Positions 9,142-18,868 are shown, numbered from the stretch's first letter. The stretch: DNA of 64,000 bases from Natrialba aegyptia DSM 13077 (GCF_000337535.1 NZ_AOIP01000032.1:17987-81986); one strand, 5' to 3'. Numbers and translations are program-made. Notes: generated by a model not told the origin, from the sequence alone.

Positions 9142-9468
9142 TCACGACCAGCGGTCGGAGACGCGACGGGCCAGCGGTCCCGTCTCGGCGTCAATCTGTC
9201 GGTGAAACAGGTACTGGGCGAACGCCGGGAACGCCCCGAAGATACCGATGAGTCCGAGTACCGTCATCTGGGAGACGGCATTCGTGGCGATCGCAACCAG
9301 TCCGCCCACGCCGAGTAACACCAAGAGGAGGACGGAACCGAGATATATGCGCGACCGGACAGGGGCCGCCGCCTTCTCGTCCGCATCGTACAGGAAGAAC
9401 TCGTAAAGACAGAGGGTCCCCGCGAGCACGACAATGAACGAGAGGACGGCGGCGAACGGAGCGAGCAT
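9142..9468 (-). CDS. Small membrane protein of unknown function
   Basis: A 108-residue protein with three hydrophobic segments at about residues 3-26, 42-62 and 66-90. No charged or metal-binding motif stands out and I do not recognise the family. A TATA-like box lies 25-35 bp before its ATG. It is encoded on its own between the phosphate regulator and rpsH-type S8e gene. Confidence 0.7.
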   Translation of the reverse strand: MLAPFAAVLSFIVVLAGTLCLYEFFLYDADEKAAAPVRSRIYLGSVLLLVLLGVGGLVAIATNAVSQMTVLGLIGIFGAFPAFAQYLFHRQIDAETGPLARRVSDRWS

Positions 9469-9491
9469 ACGTACTAGTTAGCAAGGCGCTA

Positions 9492-9503
9492 CTATAAAAT
9501 AAC
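9492..9503 (-). promoter_or_regulatory. TATA-like promoter element
   Basis: Minus-strand TTATTTTATAGT about 24-35 bp before the ATG at 9468. The rest of the 306-bp gap up to S8e (9504-9774) shows no gene or clear structure. Confidence 0.5.
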
Positions 9504-9774
9504 CGACCCCACCGATCCCTTCGGTAGTGACCGGTGCGGGTGTCGGCGTGAGAGAGGCACCCTGAAAACAAATCGTCGGCGTAGCGAGAGCGGACGGGTG
9601 CGACGAGTCACCGCGTATTGGTCCTGCTGTCCCGTCTGCAACCGGTCGCAGTTCTCAGCAGTTGATTCGTTCGTGGCTGCCGACAGGGATCCGACAGGGC
9701 CACAGAATAGGCGTCGGATTCGGCCACTGCTGGAGCTACGGAACCAGCGTCGAAGAGGATCGAGTCGGCGTCGA

Positions 9775-10149
9775 TCAGTTATCGAGCAACACGGCGTTGA
9801 CCTGGCCGGTCTGGCCGGGCCGGGACGTGACGCGGGCCTCACCCTCGGAGGTCGCGATAACGGCACCCTTCGTGATGATGTTTCGGCGGACGTAGTTCGG
9901 GTTCGCGTCGTTCTCGACGACGTCCTCGATGTCCGCGGCGACCGTCTCGTCGCCGGTATTGACGCTTGCAACGTCCGTCGCGAGTGCACGCGTCTTCGTG
10001 TCGTTACCGCGGACATCGACGGTCCGGAAGCGCGGTTCGCCGACCTGCGTCTCCGTCGGCAGTCGGCCGAGTTCGTCCTTTCGGCGCTTGCGAACGTTCT
10101 TCAGTCGACCGCCGGTTCGCTTTCGCGTAGAGCGTCCCTGATCTTGCAT
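9775..10149 (-). CDS. rps8e: 30S ribosomal protein S8e
   Basis: A 124-residue basic ribosomal protein of the small subunit, present in archaea and eukaryotes. The N-terminal MQDQGRSTRKRTGGRLK, the central NDTKTRAL and the C-terminal GAVIATSEGEARVTSRPGQ are family hallmarks. The ATG at 10149 gives the canonical N-terminus; an upstream in-frame extension of seven codons is not needed. It is encoded as a single gene. Confidence 0.95.
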   Translation of the reverse strand: MQDQGRSTRKRTGGRLKNVRKRRKDELGRLPTETQVGEPRFRTVDVRGNDTKTRALATDVASVNTGDETVAADIEDVVENDANPNYVRRNIITKGAVIATSEGEARVTSRPGQTGQVNAVLLDN

Positions 10150-10215
10150 ACGCGGGAACAATCCCGGCAAATACTTGAATGCACGCTTTCGTACCGGCGA
10201 GACTGGTACTGAGTC

Positions 10216-11607
10216 TCAGTCGTCGGCGACCAGACAGTACGCGTGCCCCGGTTCCTCGAGCGTCGTCTCCTCGTCATCGTCGTAGTAATTCGAAATCACG
10301 CCGCGCTCGGCGTAGTAGATCCGCCCGTCGACGGGAACTGGAGCGCTGGTGACCCGCCCGCGGTTTTCGACGCGCCAGCGACGGTCTCCGGTCTCCTTGT
10401 CCAGTGCGTACAGGTGCGAATCGTACGAGCCGGCGAGCACCGTTTCGGCCGTGACCGTCAGCGCCCCGATGACGCGCCCGTTGACGTCCGTCGACCACAG
10501 TTCCTCGCCGGATTTGGCATCGAGCGCGTAGACGTAGTTGTCGTCGCTTCCCATGTAGACGATATCTTCTTCGACATCGACCGCCGGATTCGACATCACC
10601 GACGCTCCCGTCTCGAACACCCACTCCTCCTCGCCGTCCGCCAGATCGAGACAGTAGAAGTTGTTGTCCCAACTGCCAACGTAGCCGTAGCCGTCGTGGG
10701 CCGCGACGGTCCCCTTGATCTGGGCACCCTTCCGAAACGCACCATCCGCGGCTTCTTCGCCGTCCGCGTCGGCCTGGTATTGCCAACTGAACTCGAGTTC
10801 GGGAAACTCCCAGCAGTAGACGGCACCGTCGTTCGAGCCGGCGAGTATCCGTCCGGCGTCGAGGTCGATCGTCGGCGAGGGATGGGCCTGCCCCCAAATG
10901 CGGTCGTCGCTCCAGGTTGGGTCGCCAGTGTTCGGGTCGATCGCCCAGAGCGCACCGCTCGAGGGCGGGGCGAATTCGGAGATGACGTACAGCGTGCCGT
11001 CGTGGTAGGCCGGGCTCGAGCCGATCGCGAGCGCGCCGTCGAGTTCGGCGGAGCGGGTGCGCCAGACGGTGTCGCCGCTGTCGGTGTCGAGCGCGTAGAG
11101 GTCGCCGTCGTAGCCGCCGATGTAGGCGGTATCACCGACGATGGCGGGGGAGCCGTGGAAGCCGAGTTCGGTCGCGCCGGTTTGAGTCGTCCAGCGGAGT
11201 TCGCCCGCGGGCGTGTAGGCGTGAACGCGGCCGGTGTCGCCGGCGAACAGGATCGTCTCGCCGTCGGGCGTCGGGAGGGGGCTAGATTTGGCTGCGGTGT
11301 GGCCGACGTAGTTGATCGGGAAGGTCCAGTCGACGTGTACGGCGTCGGGGACGACCTCGTCGGGGTAGTAGCCGAGTCGCCGCAGGTCGTTCTGGAACAG
11401 GGAGACGTCTTCGGAGCCGTCGACGAGGCCGCCGAGCGTGTTCGGCAGGTCGACGCAGCCGGCGAGGCCCGTCGCCGCGGCGGTTGCAGTCGCGGTCGCG
11501 CCGAGAAAACGGCGTCGCGACGCGTTCGCCTCGCCGTCGGCAGGGGAGGTTCGAGAGCGAGGGCGGGTTCGGGATCGACGAGATCGAGGTCGGTGTGGCG
11601 GTTCCAT
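10216..11607 (-). CDS. Secreted PQQ-like beta-propeller lipoprotein
   Basis: A 463-residue protein. It starts with an Arg-rich stretch, a twin-arginine motif (SRRRFLGA), an Ala/Thr-rich hydrophobic segment and a lipobox (LAGCVD), so it is a TAT lipoprotein on the cell surface. The body has about seven PQQ-type blades with repeats such as AYIGGYDGDLYALDTDSG and VYMGSDDNYVYALDAKSG. Such propellers act as scaffolds or, less often, bind a quinone cofactor. No dehydrogenase catalytic residues are evident and no partner gene is adjacent. Confidence 0.88.
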   Translation of the reverse strand: MEPPHRPRSRRSRTRPRSRTSPADGEANASRRRFLGATATATAAATGLAGCVDLPNTLGGLVDGSEDVSLFQNDLRRLGYYPDEVVPDAVHVDWTFPINYVGHTAAKSSPLPTPDGETILFAGDTGRVHAYTPAGELRWTTQTGATELGFHGSPAIVGDTAYIGGYDGDLYALDTDSGDTVWRTRSAELDGALAIGSSPAYHDGTLYVISEFAPPSSGALWAIDPNTGDPTWSDDRIWGQAHPSPTIDLDAGRILAGSNDGAVYCWEFPELEFSWQYQADADGEEAADGAFRKGAQIKGTVAAHDGYGYVGSWDNNFYCLDLADGEEEWVFETGASVMSNPAVDVEEDIVYMGSDDNYVYALDAKSGEELWSTDVNGRVIGALTVTAETVLAGSYDSHLYALDKETGDRRWRVENRGRVTSAPVPVDGRIYYAERGVISNYYDDDEETTLEEPGHAYCLVADD

Positions 11608-11816
11608 AGCGGGCTCTAGCAACAGCCACGGTCGAGACCGGCTAAATACCGGCGATTTATTGTGCGAGTCGACCGGTGAGTGGTGCCGGGGAGAAAGCAG
11701 CGGCGAGGTGACTCCAGGGAGCGGTTTGCATGCTGGGATCGTTTCTTCGCCTGAGTCTTCACTAAACTACCGACCCAGGCACTGGAGAAAAACGTTTAGA
11801 AACGACTGCGAATGAA

Positions 11817-12620
11817 TTATTTACCGAATTGTATCAACTCTTGGTTGAGTTTCTCCTTTTCCTCGTAGAAGAGTGCATGGCCACTCTCCTCAAAGCGAAC
11901 GAGTTCCGTGTTTGCAATTCCATCGTGGAGTTTCTCCGCCGTCAGCTCGAACGGACAAGCCTGATCGTGAACGCCATGACAGATGAGCGTCGGAACAGAG
12001 ATGTCCGTGAGGTCAGCACGCAGATCCATGTCACCGACCGCTTCGATGGAATCGGCCATGGCTTGCGGCGATGATTCCATGCTCATACTCTGGAACCACT
12101 CTTTCAGCGCAGGACTCGGTGCAGAATGAAACATGGAATCGGTGAAGTCACTACTTACCGTTGGTCGGTCGCGGTAGCATCCCTCAGCGAGGTCCGTGAA
12201 CGCAGCTTTATCGATGCCTTCCGGGAAGTCGGGCTTTTCGGCCAGGAGAGGGCTCGCAGCACCAAGCAAAACAAGTTTTCGTATATATTCTTCGTTATGT
12301 CGGTGCATATACCGGGTTACCACCCCGCCGCCCATTGAAAAACCCACAAGTATTACGTCATCGACATCGAGTTCATCGAGAACCGTCTTGAGATCGTCGG
12401 CGAACGTATCGAAGTCGTATTCACTCCACGGTTTACTAGATCGTCCGTAGCCACGGAGATCGATACCGATACACCGGATGTCCTCCCTCGGGAGTTGGAT
12501 GAACTGGTATTCGAACATTCTGTGGTTCAGTGGCCATCCGTGGACAAACACGAACGGAGTACCAGATCCCCAGTCTTGGACGAACAGTTCTACCTCCTCT
12601 TCAACTTCTATTCGGGTCAT
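11817..12620 (-). CDS. Alpha/beta hydrolase, haloperoxidase-like
   Basis: A 267-residue alpha/beta hydrolase. The oxyanion motif is VFVHGWP, the nucleophile elbow is GFSMGG (Ser near residue 95), the acid is in CHGVHDQACPF and the histidine in EESGHALF. The GFSMGG elbow and length fit the cofactor-free chloroperoxidase/esterase group; the substrate is unknown. The ATG at 12620 (MTRIEVEEE) is preferred over an upstream start that would add a hydrophobic octapeptide. Base composition is visibly less GC-rich than neighbours, which may indicate transfer. Confidence 0.85.
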   Translation of the reverse strand: MTRIEVEEEVELFVQDWGSGTPFVFVHGWPLNHRMFEYQFIQLPREDIRCIGIDLRGYGRSSKPWSEYDFDTFADDLKTVLDELDVDDVILVGFSMGGGVVTRYMHRHNEEYIRKLVLLGAASPLLAEKPDFPEGIDKAAFTDLAEGCYRDRPTVSSDFTDSMFHSAPSPALKEWFQSMSMESSPQAMADSIEAVGDMDLRADLTDISVPTLICHGVHDQACPFELTAEKLHDGIANTELVRFEESGHALFYEEKEKLNQELIQFGK

Positions 12621-13026
12621 AATGACCAAAGCCAGGGTCAACATGGGTGTCTATAGCTGTTTCGTCCATATCTCCGACTAACAGCGGGTATCTCTATTTT
12701 ACCATAGCAAGTCGTTAGTTCTCAGAGTCGCTATGAGACGTTCAACATCCATTTTAAGCGCTTCTGTGAGAGTGGGCGACGAGAGCGCGGTGGCAGTCCG
12801 AAGAAATCGTTTACTGCGCTCGCAAACACCGTATTGAATCGTGATCGAATCAGCCGATAGCATGGCGTTAGGAGTGACGTCTGACAGTTCAGTTCTCTAA
12901 TCATCATAGAATCGCTCTGTGATCCGCTCTACGTCCGGCCTAGCACTATTCAACACGGCAGAAGCTATCGCGACCACTATGCGGTATTCGCTTCACGGGA
13001 ACGAAGAGCACGCGGTCTGTATTCAC
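12621..13026. other. 406-bp gap without a recognisable gene
   Basis: Lower in GC than the surroundings. No frame has coding character on either strand. It may hold decayed mobile-element sequence, but I see no intact transposase or terminal inverted repeats. Confidence 0.5.
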
Positions 13027-14373
13027 CTATGGCTTGAACACGCGCCAGACGACGCGGGGGCGCAGTAGTGCGGTCGGTGGTTTCTCCATCATTTGCACGC
13101 TGAAGAAGAGTTCCCAGAGTTCGCCGTCGGTGTGGGCCTTCCGAAGAAAGCGAGATAGATACCAGTTCAGGAAATCCGTTCCGCGCGGTTTCGGCCCCTC
13201 GGTTTGGGGGAACTGGTGGTCGCTACCGACCGCCAAGTTCCACGCCAGATCCACCGTCTCCTCGATTCGGTCGAAAAATCGAGGCGCGAGATTCGTGTGA
13301 CTATCCGCCGCGAGCGCGTGTTGGAGCTGGGCGGCTTCGAAGGCCGCAACCGACATGCCCTGGCCGTAGATGGGATTAAAGCTGGCGACCCCATCGCCGA
13401 TAACGATCAGTCCCTCCGGGAATCGGTCAAGGTCCTCGTATCGGCGGCGAAGGTTGGACGGAAACGGGTAGTGTGCGATATCGTCGGTTCGCCACGGCTG
13501 GTCGTCGAGCATCCGCTTCAGGTCGGGAACGGGAAGACTGGCTGCAAAGTTTGCAAAGCCCGCCGGATCGGTCGGGGGAGCATCACCGTGCATCCCCCAC
13601 AACGTCATCACCCATCGTCCGCCTTCGACGGGGACGAACGTGCCGCCGCGAGGGCGCTGCGGTGAGGGTGTCACGATGATACCGCGGCGGTCGGTAGCAG
13701 GACGCTCGACAGTGGTGCTGCTGTAGGCCACGTCGATACGAACCTCGTCAATGGACGGCCGAGTGTACCCGTGCTCGTCCAACCACCGCGGGGTCCGGCT
13801 CGTACGGCCGGTGGCATCAACGGTCAGGTCGGTAGTAATCGCCGTCGTCTCCCCGCCTTCATCCTGCACCAGAATGCCCGTTACGCTCGTTGCTGCATCC
13901 GTAACGAGGTAGTCAGTGAACTGGCTGTTCGAGCGGAAGTGAACGCCCTCAAGCGCAGCGACCTGCTCGCGTACTACCTGCTCGTACAGTGGCCGGGTCG
14001 CACCGTACACGGTGCAGCGCCGGGGACCGTTTGCGAGAAAATCACCTTCCATGTAGAATTTTACGTCACGCGCGGCATCGTGTGACACGCCGCCAGCCGA
14101 GAGCAGTTCCTCGCCGAAGCCCGGAAACAGGTCCTCCAGCGTGGCCCGTCCTCCTTCAAGAAGGACATGGATGTGTTGGGATTGGGGAACCCCGCGACGG
14201 GCAACTGGCTCGTCGGCCAGCGAATCTCGCTCGACGATCGTGACTTCGGTGAACCCGTCGGCGAGAACTCGAGCCGCGCACAGACCGGCCATTCCGGCCC
14301 CGATAACTACGGCATGATCACCACCCTCGAAACTCCGAGTCGGATCGTACCGGGAAACGGTTTCGAGAGTCAT
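13027..14373 (-). CDS. FAD-dependent oxidoreductase, monooxygenase/geranylgeranyl reductase type
   Basis: A 448-residue flavoprotein. The FAD-binding motif is VIGAGMAGLCAAR near residue 22, the second FAD motif is VIGDGVASFNPIYGQGMS near residue 320, and DATGRTSRTPRWL lies between. The overall layout is that of the PHBH/squalene-epoxidase-like group that also includes polyprenyl reductases. The substrate is not predictable; homologues are often annotated as FAD-binding monooxygenases. It lies in a low-density accessory stretch between the hydrolase and the malic enzyme. Confidence 0.8.
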   Translation of the reverse strand: MTLETVSRYDPTRSFEGGDHAVVIGAGMAGLCAARVLADGFTEVTIVERDSLADEPVARRGVPQSQHIHVLLEGGRATLEDLFPGFGEELLSAGGVSHDAARDVKFYMEGDFLANGPRRCTVYGATRPLYEQVVREQVAALEGVHFRSNSQFTDYLVTDAATSVTGILVQDEGGETTAITTDLTVDATGRTSRTPRWLDEHGYTRPSIDEVRIDVAYSSTTVERPATDRRGIIVTPSPQRPRGGTFVPVEGGRWVMTLWGMHGDAPPTDPAGFANFAASLPVPDLKRMLDDQPWRTDDIAHYPFPSNLRRRYEDLDRFPEGLIVIGDGVASFNPIYGQGMSVAAFEAAQLQHALAADSHTNLAPRFFDRIEETVDLAWNLAVGSDHQFPQTEGPKPRGTDFLNWYLSRFLRKAHTDGELWELFFSVQMMEKPPTALLRPRVVWRVFKP

Positions 14374-14609
14374 CGTGGCTCCCCCTCGGTACGTAGTTCT
14401 CGGAGTAGTATGTTAAATGTTACCACATCACTCGCCATTGATGCGTAGACTACTGCTGAACGCAGACGACTATCCCGGACAATCCGCCGAAAACAGTCGG
14501 AACCGCACACAGTGTCCACCAGTACAGTTGAACAGATACTGATCGGACAGCACTCCTGTCCAACCGTTTCGAACGGAAGAATTCGCCTTCCAAACGCCGG
14601 TGCTCGTCG

Positions 14610-16859
14610 CTACTCCTGTTGTGCGTCGACGACCGCGACGCTCGCCAGATTCACGATGTCCTTGACCTCGTCGCCGCGCTGGAGGACGTGCACCGGACGG
14701 TCCATGCCGACCAGCATCGGACCGATGGCGTCCGCGCCGCCGAGACGCTGGAGGAGTTTGTAGCCGATGTTCCCCGATTCGAGGTTCGGGAAGACGAGCA
14801 CGTTCGCCGGCTCCTCGAGTTCGGAGAAGCCGTAGGTGCCCTCGAGAATGTCGTCGACGACGGCGGTATCCGCCTGCATCTCGCCGTCGACGGGGAAGTC
14901 GACCTCGGGATCGTCCTGCAGCATCGTCGCGGCGCGACGCGGTTTGCGCGTGCCGTCGTTGTCGACGCTGCCGAAGTTCGAGTACGACAGCAGTGCGGCG
15001 CGCGGTTCGACGTTGAACCGGCGAGCGAGTTTGCCGGTCTGTTTGGTGACCTCCGCGAGGACCTCCTCGTCGGGAGCCTGATTGACCGTCGCGTCGGCAA
15101 CGAAGACGACGCGATTCTTGAAGGTGAGCATGTAGACCCCGGCGGCGTAGTCGACATCGTCCGCGGTGCCGATCACCTGCAGCGGCGGCCGCAGCGCCGA
15201 GGGGTAGTGATGGGAGAGACCCGTCAAGAGTGCGTCAGCGTCGCCCTGTTCGACCATCACGCTGCCGAAGTAGTTCGAATCGCCCTCGATGAGTTCGCCG
15301 GCTTCCGTTCGCGTGATACCCTTGCGTGCGCGGAGTTCGTGCAGGCGGTCGGCGTACGCCTCGTAGTCGCCGACCGAGGGATCCGCGACCTGCGGCGTGA
15401 ACTCGAGGCCGAGGCTCGATGCGGTCTGGCGGATCTCTGACTCGTCGCCGATGAGAATCGGTGCGGCGATGCCTTGCTCCTGAATCTGGTAGGCCGCCCG
15501 GATCATCTTCTCGTTTTCGCCCTCGGCGAGCGCGACCGTCTTGGGGTCGCTCTTTGCCTTGTTGAGGACGACGCGCATCATCTCCCGGGACTTGCCGAGG
15601 CGGGCCTCGAGTTCTTCCTCGTAGGCGTCGAGGTCGAAGTCAGTGCGGGCAGCGCCGGACTCGATCGCGGCCTCGGCGACCGTCGGGGCGACCTGGAAGA
15701 GCACGCGCGGGTCGACGGGCTTCGGAATGATGTAGTCGGGGCCGTACTGGAGCGGTTCGTCGCCGTAGGCTTTGACGACGGCGTCGGGAACGTCCTGGCG
15801 GGCGAGGTCGGCGAGCGCCTCGGCGCAGGCGACTTTCATCTCTTCGTTGATCTCCGTCGCGCGCACGTCGAGTGCGCCCCGGAAGATGAAGGGGAACCCG
15901 AGGACGTTGTTGACCTGATTCGGGTAGTCAGAGCGGCCGGTCGCCATGATGACGTCGTCGTCGCGGGCGGCCTTTGCCTCCTCGTAGCCGATTTCGGGAT
16001 CTGGGTTGGCCATCGCGAAAATGACCGGGTTGCTGGCCATCGACCGGACCATCTCCTGGGAGACGATACCGCCGACCGAGAGGCCGACGAAGACGTCCGC
16101 TCCCTCCATCGCGTCCGCGAGATCGCCGCCGGGAATGTCGCGAGCGAACTGGCGTTTGTACTCGTTGACCTCCTGCGCCCGAGTTTCGGTGATGATACCC
16201 GAGGAGTCACACATCGTGATGTTCTCGGCGCGACAGCCGAGCGAGACGTAAAACCGGGCCGTCGCGATGGCGCTCGCGCCCGCTCCCGAGAACACGATCT
16301 CGAGGTCTTCGAGATCCTTACCCGCAATATCCGCCGCATTGAGCAGTGCAGCACCGGAGATGATCGCCGTCCCGTGCTGATCGTCGTGAAACACCGGAAT
16401 GTCGATCTCCTCGCGCAGGCGCTCCTCGATCGTGAAACACGACGGTGCCGTGATGTCCTCTAAGTTGATCCCGCCGAAGGTCGGCTCCATCATCTTCACC
16501 GCCTCGACGAACTCGTGTGGGTCCGACTCGTCGAGTTCAATGTCGAAGACGTCGATGTCGGCGAAGCGTTTGAACAGGACGCCCTTGCCTTCCATGACGG
16601 GCTTTGAGGCCTGTGCACCGATATCACCGAGTCCGAGCACGGCAGAGCCGTTCGAGACGACACCGACGAGGTTCCCTTTTGCCGTGTACGTGTACGCTTG
16701 GGTCTCGTCGTCGTCGATCTCTCGGCAGGGCGCAGCAACCCCCGGCGAATACGCGAGCGAGAGGTCTCGCTGCGTGTTCGTCGACTTCGTCGTCGAAATT
16801 TCGATCTTCCCCGGCGGATCAGTCTGGTGGTACTCCAGCGCGTCCTCATCAAGTCCCAT
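14610..16859 (-). CDS. maeB: NADP-dependent malic enzyme with C-terminal phosphotransacetylase-like domain
   Basis: A 749-residue two-domain protein. Residues 1-430 are malic enzyme: [12 protein letters not shown], the FHDDQHGTA metal/substrate motif and the nucleotide-binding [10 protein letters not shown]. The rest resembles phosphotransacetylase ([18 protein letters not shown]). This is the MaeB architecture, converting malate to pyruvate plus CO2 and NADPH; the PTA-like domain is generally regulatory rather than catalytic. The ATG at 16859 gives the normal N-terminus ([11 protein letters not shown]). Confidence 0.93.
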   Translation of the reverse strand: MGLDEDALEYHQTDPPGKIEISTTKSTNTQRDLSLAYSPGVAAPCREIDDDETQAYTYTAKGNLVGVVSNGSAVLGLGDIGAQASKPVMEGKGVLFKRFADIDVFDIELDESDPHEFVEAVKMMEPTFGGINLEDITAPSCFTIEERLREEIDIPVFHDDQHGTAIISGAALLNAADIAGKDLEDLEIVFSGAGASAIATARFYVSLGCRAENITMCDSSGIITETRAQEVNEYKRQFARDIPGGDLADAMEGADVFVGLSVGGIVSQEMVRSMASNPVIFAMANPDPEIGYEEAKAARDDDVIMATGRSDYPNQVNNVLGFPFIFRGALDVRATEINEEMKVACAEALADLARQDVPDAVVKAYGDEPLQYGPDYIIPKPVDPRVLFQVAPTVAEAAIESGAARTDFDLDAYEEELEARLGKSREMMRVVLNKAKSDPKTVALAEGENEKMIRAAYQIQEQGIAAPILIGDESEIRQTASSLGLEFTPQVADPSVGDYEAYADRLHELRARKGITRTEAGELIEGDSNYFGSVMVEQGDADALLTGLSHHYPSALRPPLQVIGTADDVDYAAGVYMLTFKNRVVFVADATVNQAPDEEVLAEVTKQTGKLARRFNVEPRAALLSYSNFGSVDNDGTRKPRRAATMLQDDPEVDFPVDGEMQADTAVVDDILEGTYGFSELEEPANVLVFPNLESGNIGYKLLQRLGGADAIGPMLVGMDRPVHVLQRGDEVKDIVNLASVAVVDAQQE

Positions 16860-16997
16860 ACCATGGACAGTGTGGGCATTCACTAAAAACAATTCGAAGG
16901 CGGATATCGACAATCGTCGAATTACGGGTATCGCTCGTCTCGCTCACCCGTTTCCGGATGCGACCGTTTTATACGGGCCGCGCCAGTGAGGTGGGGT

Positions 16998-17465
16998 ATG
17001 GACGTCGCGCTTGGTGGGACGTTCGACCCCGTTCACGACGGCCACCGGCGGCTCTTCGAACGGGCGTTCGAACTCGGAGACGTCACTGTCGGCTTAACCA
17101 GCGACGAACTCGCCCCGAAGACACGACATGTAGAGCGAACGGTCCGGTCGTTCGACGACCGACGGGCCGACCTCGAAACCGAACTCGAAGCGATCGCAAC
17201 CGAGCACGATCGCTCGTTCGAAATCCGACGGCTCGAGGAACCGACCGGCATCGCGACTGAACCTCAGTTCGACTACCTGGTCGTCTCGCCGGAGACCAGA
17301 TCCGGCGGCGAACGGATCAATGAGATTCGCCGTGAGCGCGGCCACGACCCGCTCGAGGTCGTCGTCGTCCCGCACCTGCGTGCCGACGACGGCGATATCA
17401 TCTCCAGTACCCGAATTGTCCACGGGGAAATCGACGAACACGGCACCGTTCTCGACGGCGACTAG
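16998..17465 (+). CDS. coaD: Phosphopantetheine adenylyltransferase, archaeal type
   Basis: A 155-residue nucleotidyltransferase making dephospho-CoA from 4'-phosphopantetheine and ATP. The HxGH motif appears as GGTFDPVHDGHRRLFERA and the C-terminal ISSTRI replaces the bacterial ISSS/T motif. The length and the PQFDYLVVSPET segment match the archaeal/eukaryotic PPAT family. The ATG at 16998 is used. It is divergent from the malic enzyme gene, with 138 bp between the start codons. Confidence 0.9.
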   Translation: MDVALGGTFDPVHDGHRRLFERAFELGDVTVGLTSDELAPKTRHVERTVRSFDDRRADLETELEAIATEHDRSFEIRRLEEPTGIATEPQFDYLVVSPETRSGGERINEIRRERGHDPLEVVVVPHLRADDGDIISSTRIVHGEIDEHGTVLDGD

Positions 17466-17667
17466 TCACCGACCGTGTCCGTCGCGGAATCTGCACGGAC
17501 TGCACTGAACTCGAACCGAATCGAGTGAACTCGGCAGTTCTATCGCCAATGGAAATTACAGGGGGCTACTAATACCGTCTTTCCAGCCATGTATCGTAAA
17601 CTTACGGTCGGTAACGGTCGGTGGCGTGGTGGTGTGGACAGGCGTCGGTTCTGATCAATCAATCGCG

Positions 17668-17976
17668 TTACCAGTTGGGCGGTTCGAGACCGGCTGCAGC
17701 CAGTCGGTCCTTCCAGCGGGTCTGGATCGAGAGGCGAGAGACATCCGCCGCGTCGGCAACGGCACCCTGCGTTCGGCCATCCCCGGCGACGAGCGAGCCG
17801 GCGTAGATACTCGCAGCGAGGACGGCCCGTTTCGAGCGGTCTTCCGGCGGTACGTCGCCGAGGAAGAGTTCAGTAGCACAGGAGCGAGCGTCGCTGGAGA
17901 GGTCGAGTCGGTCGGCGATCTGCTCGAGTTCGGTGAGCCAGGTATCGTACTCGATGCGATCGCGGGCGCTGTGCAT
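17668..17976 (-). CDS. Single-cyclin-box TFB-like protein
   Basis: A 102-residue protein that resembles one cyclin repeat of transcription factor B: helices LDLSSDARSCATELFLG, SKRAVLAASIYAGSLVAG, then an HTH-like VADAADVSRLSIQTRWKD. There is no zinc ribbon, no B-finger and no second repeat. Small TFB-related proteins of this kind are seen in haloarchaea; they could modulate TBP or RNA polymerase contacts, but function is unproven. It has a leaderless-type promoter. Confidence 0.75.
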   Translation of the reverse strand: MHSARDRIEYDTWLTELEQIADRLDLSSDARSCATELFLGDVPPEDRSKRAVLAASIYAGSLVAGDGRTQGAVADAADVSRLSIQTRWKDRLAAAGLEPPNW

Positions 17977-17997
17977 GGGCGAGGTAGCGCACCACCG

Positions 17998-18006
17998 GAA
18001 ATAAAT
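17998..18006 (-). promoter_or_regulatory. TATA box of the TFB-like gene
   Basis: Minus-strand ATTTATTTC about 22-30 bp before the ATG at 17976, leaderless spacing. Confidence 0.5.
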
Positions 18007-18307
18007 CTGCGGACGTGAGCGTCGGCGAACAGGGGCGGGGTAGTCGGGACGTGGACCGTCGTAGTCGGTGGGTGACTGGAGTATGTGTAATGGAGAATCA
18101 GTGTAGTGGCCCTCGGAACGGGTCTGTTTCAGATCGTTGTGAATCCCAATAGCGCGCTACTTGCGCCAAGAGCCAGCTACGAACAGGTCGCCGAATCGGC
18201 CGTTCTGCCTGGGTTTCACTAGGAGACAACTACTAAAGCCCGAGAATCGCCAAGTGAGAAACACCGTTGGGTTCCGGTCTCGGTACGGGCTGGACCTGCG
18301 TCCCGTC
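18007..18307. other. Gap upstream of the small zinc protein
   Basis: Nothing with coding character is seen. The stretch serves as upstream region for genes on both sides. Confidence 0.5.
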
Positions 18308-18481
18308 ATGAAGGAGCCAACTTGCAAGCTCGTCTGCACCGGCTGTGGTCTCGAGATGCCGTACCGAGACCGATCGTTAGCCGAGCAGGCGGCAGAGCTA
18401 CACCAACTTCGCGATGCCGAGCACGTGACCTTTATCGTTCCACCGGACTGGTCGCCCGAAGAGCCGGTGAAACATCAGTAG
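18308..18481 (+). CDS. Small Cys-containing protein, possible zinc finger
   Basis: A 57-residue protein beginning MKEPTCKLVCTGCGLEMPY. Three cysteines lie close together, followed by a histidine-containing helix (EQAAELHQLRDAEH), which could complete a C2H2-like zinc site. The start at 18308 is the first ATG with protein-like composition. Tiny proteins of this kind are frequent in haloarchaea; function unknown. Confidence 0.7.
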   Translation: MKEPTCKLVCTGCGLEMPYRDRSLAEQAAELHQLRDAEHVTFIVPPDWSPEEPVKHQ

Positions 18482-18547
18482 TGGGAAGTCACGAGGTGCC
18501 GTCCGGACCGACAGTTACTTACTGGATTCGTGAAAAGCGAAAGGTGC

Positions 18548-18632
18548 GCGCGGGTAGCCAAGCTAGGCCAACGGCGCAGCGCTTAGGACGCTGTCCCGTA
18601 GGGGTCCGCCGGTTCGAATCCGGTCCCGCGCA
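18548..18632 (+). tRNA. tRNA-Leu (anticodon UAG)
   Basis: An 85-nt class II tRNA. The acceptor arms GCGCGGG (18548-18554) and CCCGCGC (18625-18631) pair fully. The anticodon stem CAGCG/CGCTG encloses loop CTTAGGA with anticodon TAG, reading CUA and by wobble CUG. A long variable arm and the T-arm CCGGTTCGAATCCGG follow. The discriminator is A. CCA is not encoded and no intron is seen. Confidence 0.95.
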
Positions 18633-18670
18633 TTCTCCGCGAACAACATCGTGAGCGGAGACTGCGATCA

Positions 18671-18738
18671 GCGGGTTCGAACCCTGCAAAACGCAGTGAG
18701 AGCCCGTCTTGCTCCGATTCGAATCCGGTCCTGCACTG
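18671..18738 (+). other. tRNA-like T-arm fragments downstream of tRNA-Leu
   Basis: Two T-arm-like pieces follow the tRNA: GCGGGTTCGAACCCTGC at 18671-18687, and at 18714-18737 a stretch matching about 20 of 24 bases of the tRNA-Leu 3' end. Neither forms a complete tRNA. The second looks like a decayed copy of the tRNA 3' end, the usual scar of integrase-mediated insertion at a tRNA. Confidence 0.55.
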
Positions 18739-18832
18739 TCTCATCTATTATACTTTCCCGACTCTGTGTATAAATACGAGATATTTGAGTCGGAATAATG
18801 TCGGCAGCCTTTTGCCACACGCGCGATAAGAC

Positions 18833-18868
18833 AAGGGTATGCCGGGCACCACGAGCTGGCATACCCTT
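18833..18868 (+). promoter_or_regulatory. 11-bp inverted repeat enclosing the start codon
   Basis: Arms AAGGGTATGCC (18833-18843) and GGCATACCCTT (18858-18868) are perfect reverse complements with a 14-bp spacer. The ATG of the next gene (18839-18841) lies in the left arm. In RNA this would be a stable hairpin hiding the start codon; in DNA it could be an operator. Confidence 0.75.

Noticed and set aside
12700..13020. Remnant of an insertion sequence
   Set aside because: Composition hints at it, but no transposase frame, terminal inverted repeats or target duplication could be found.
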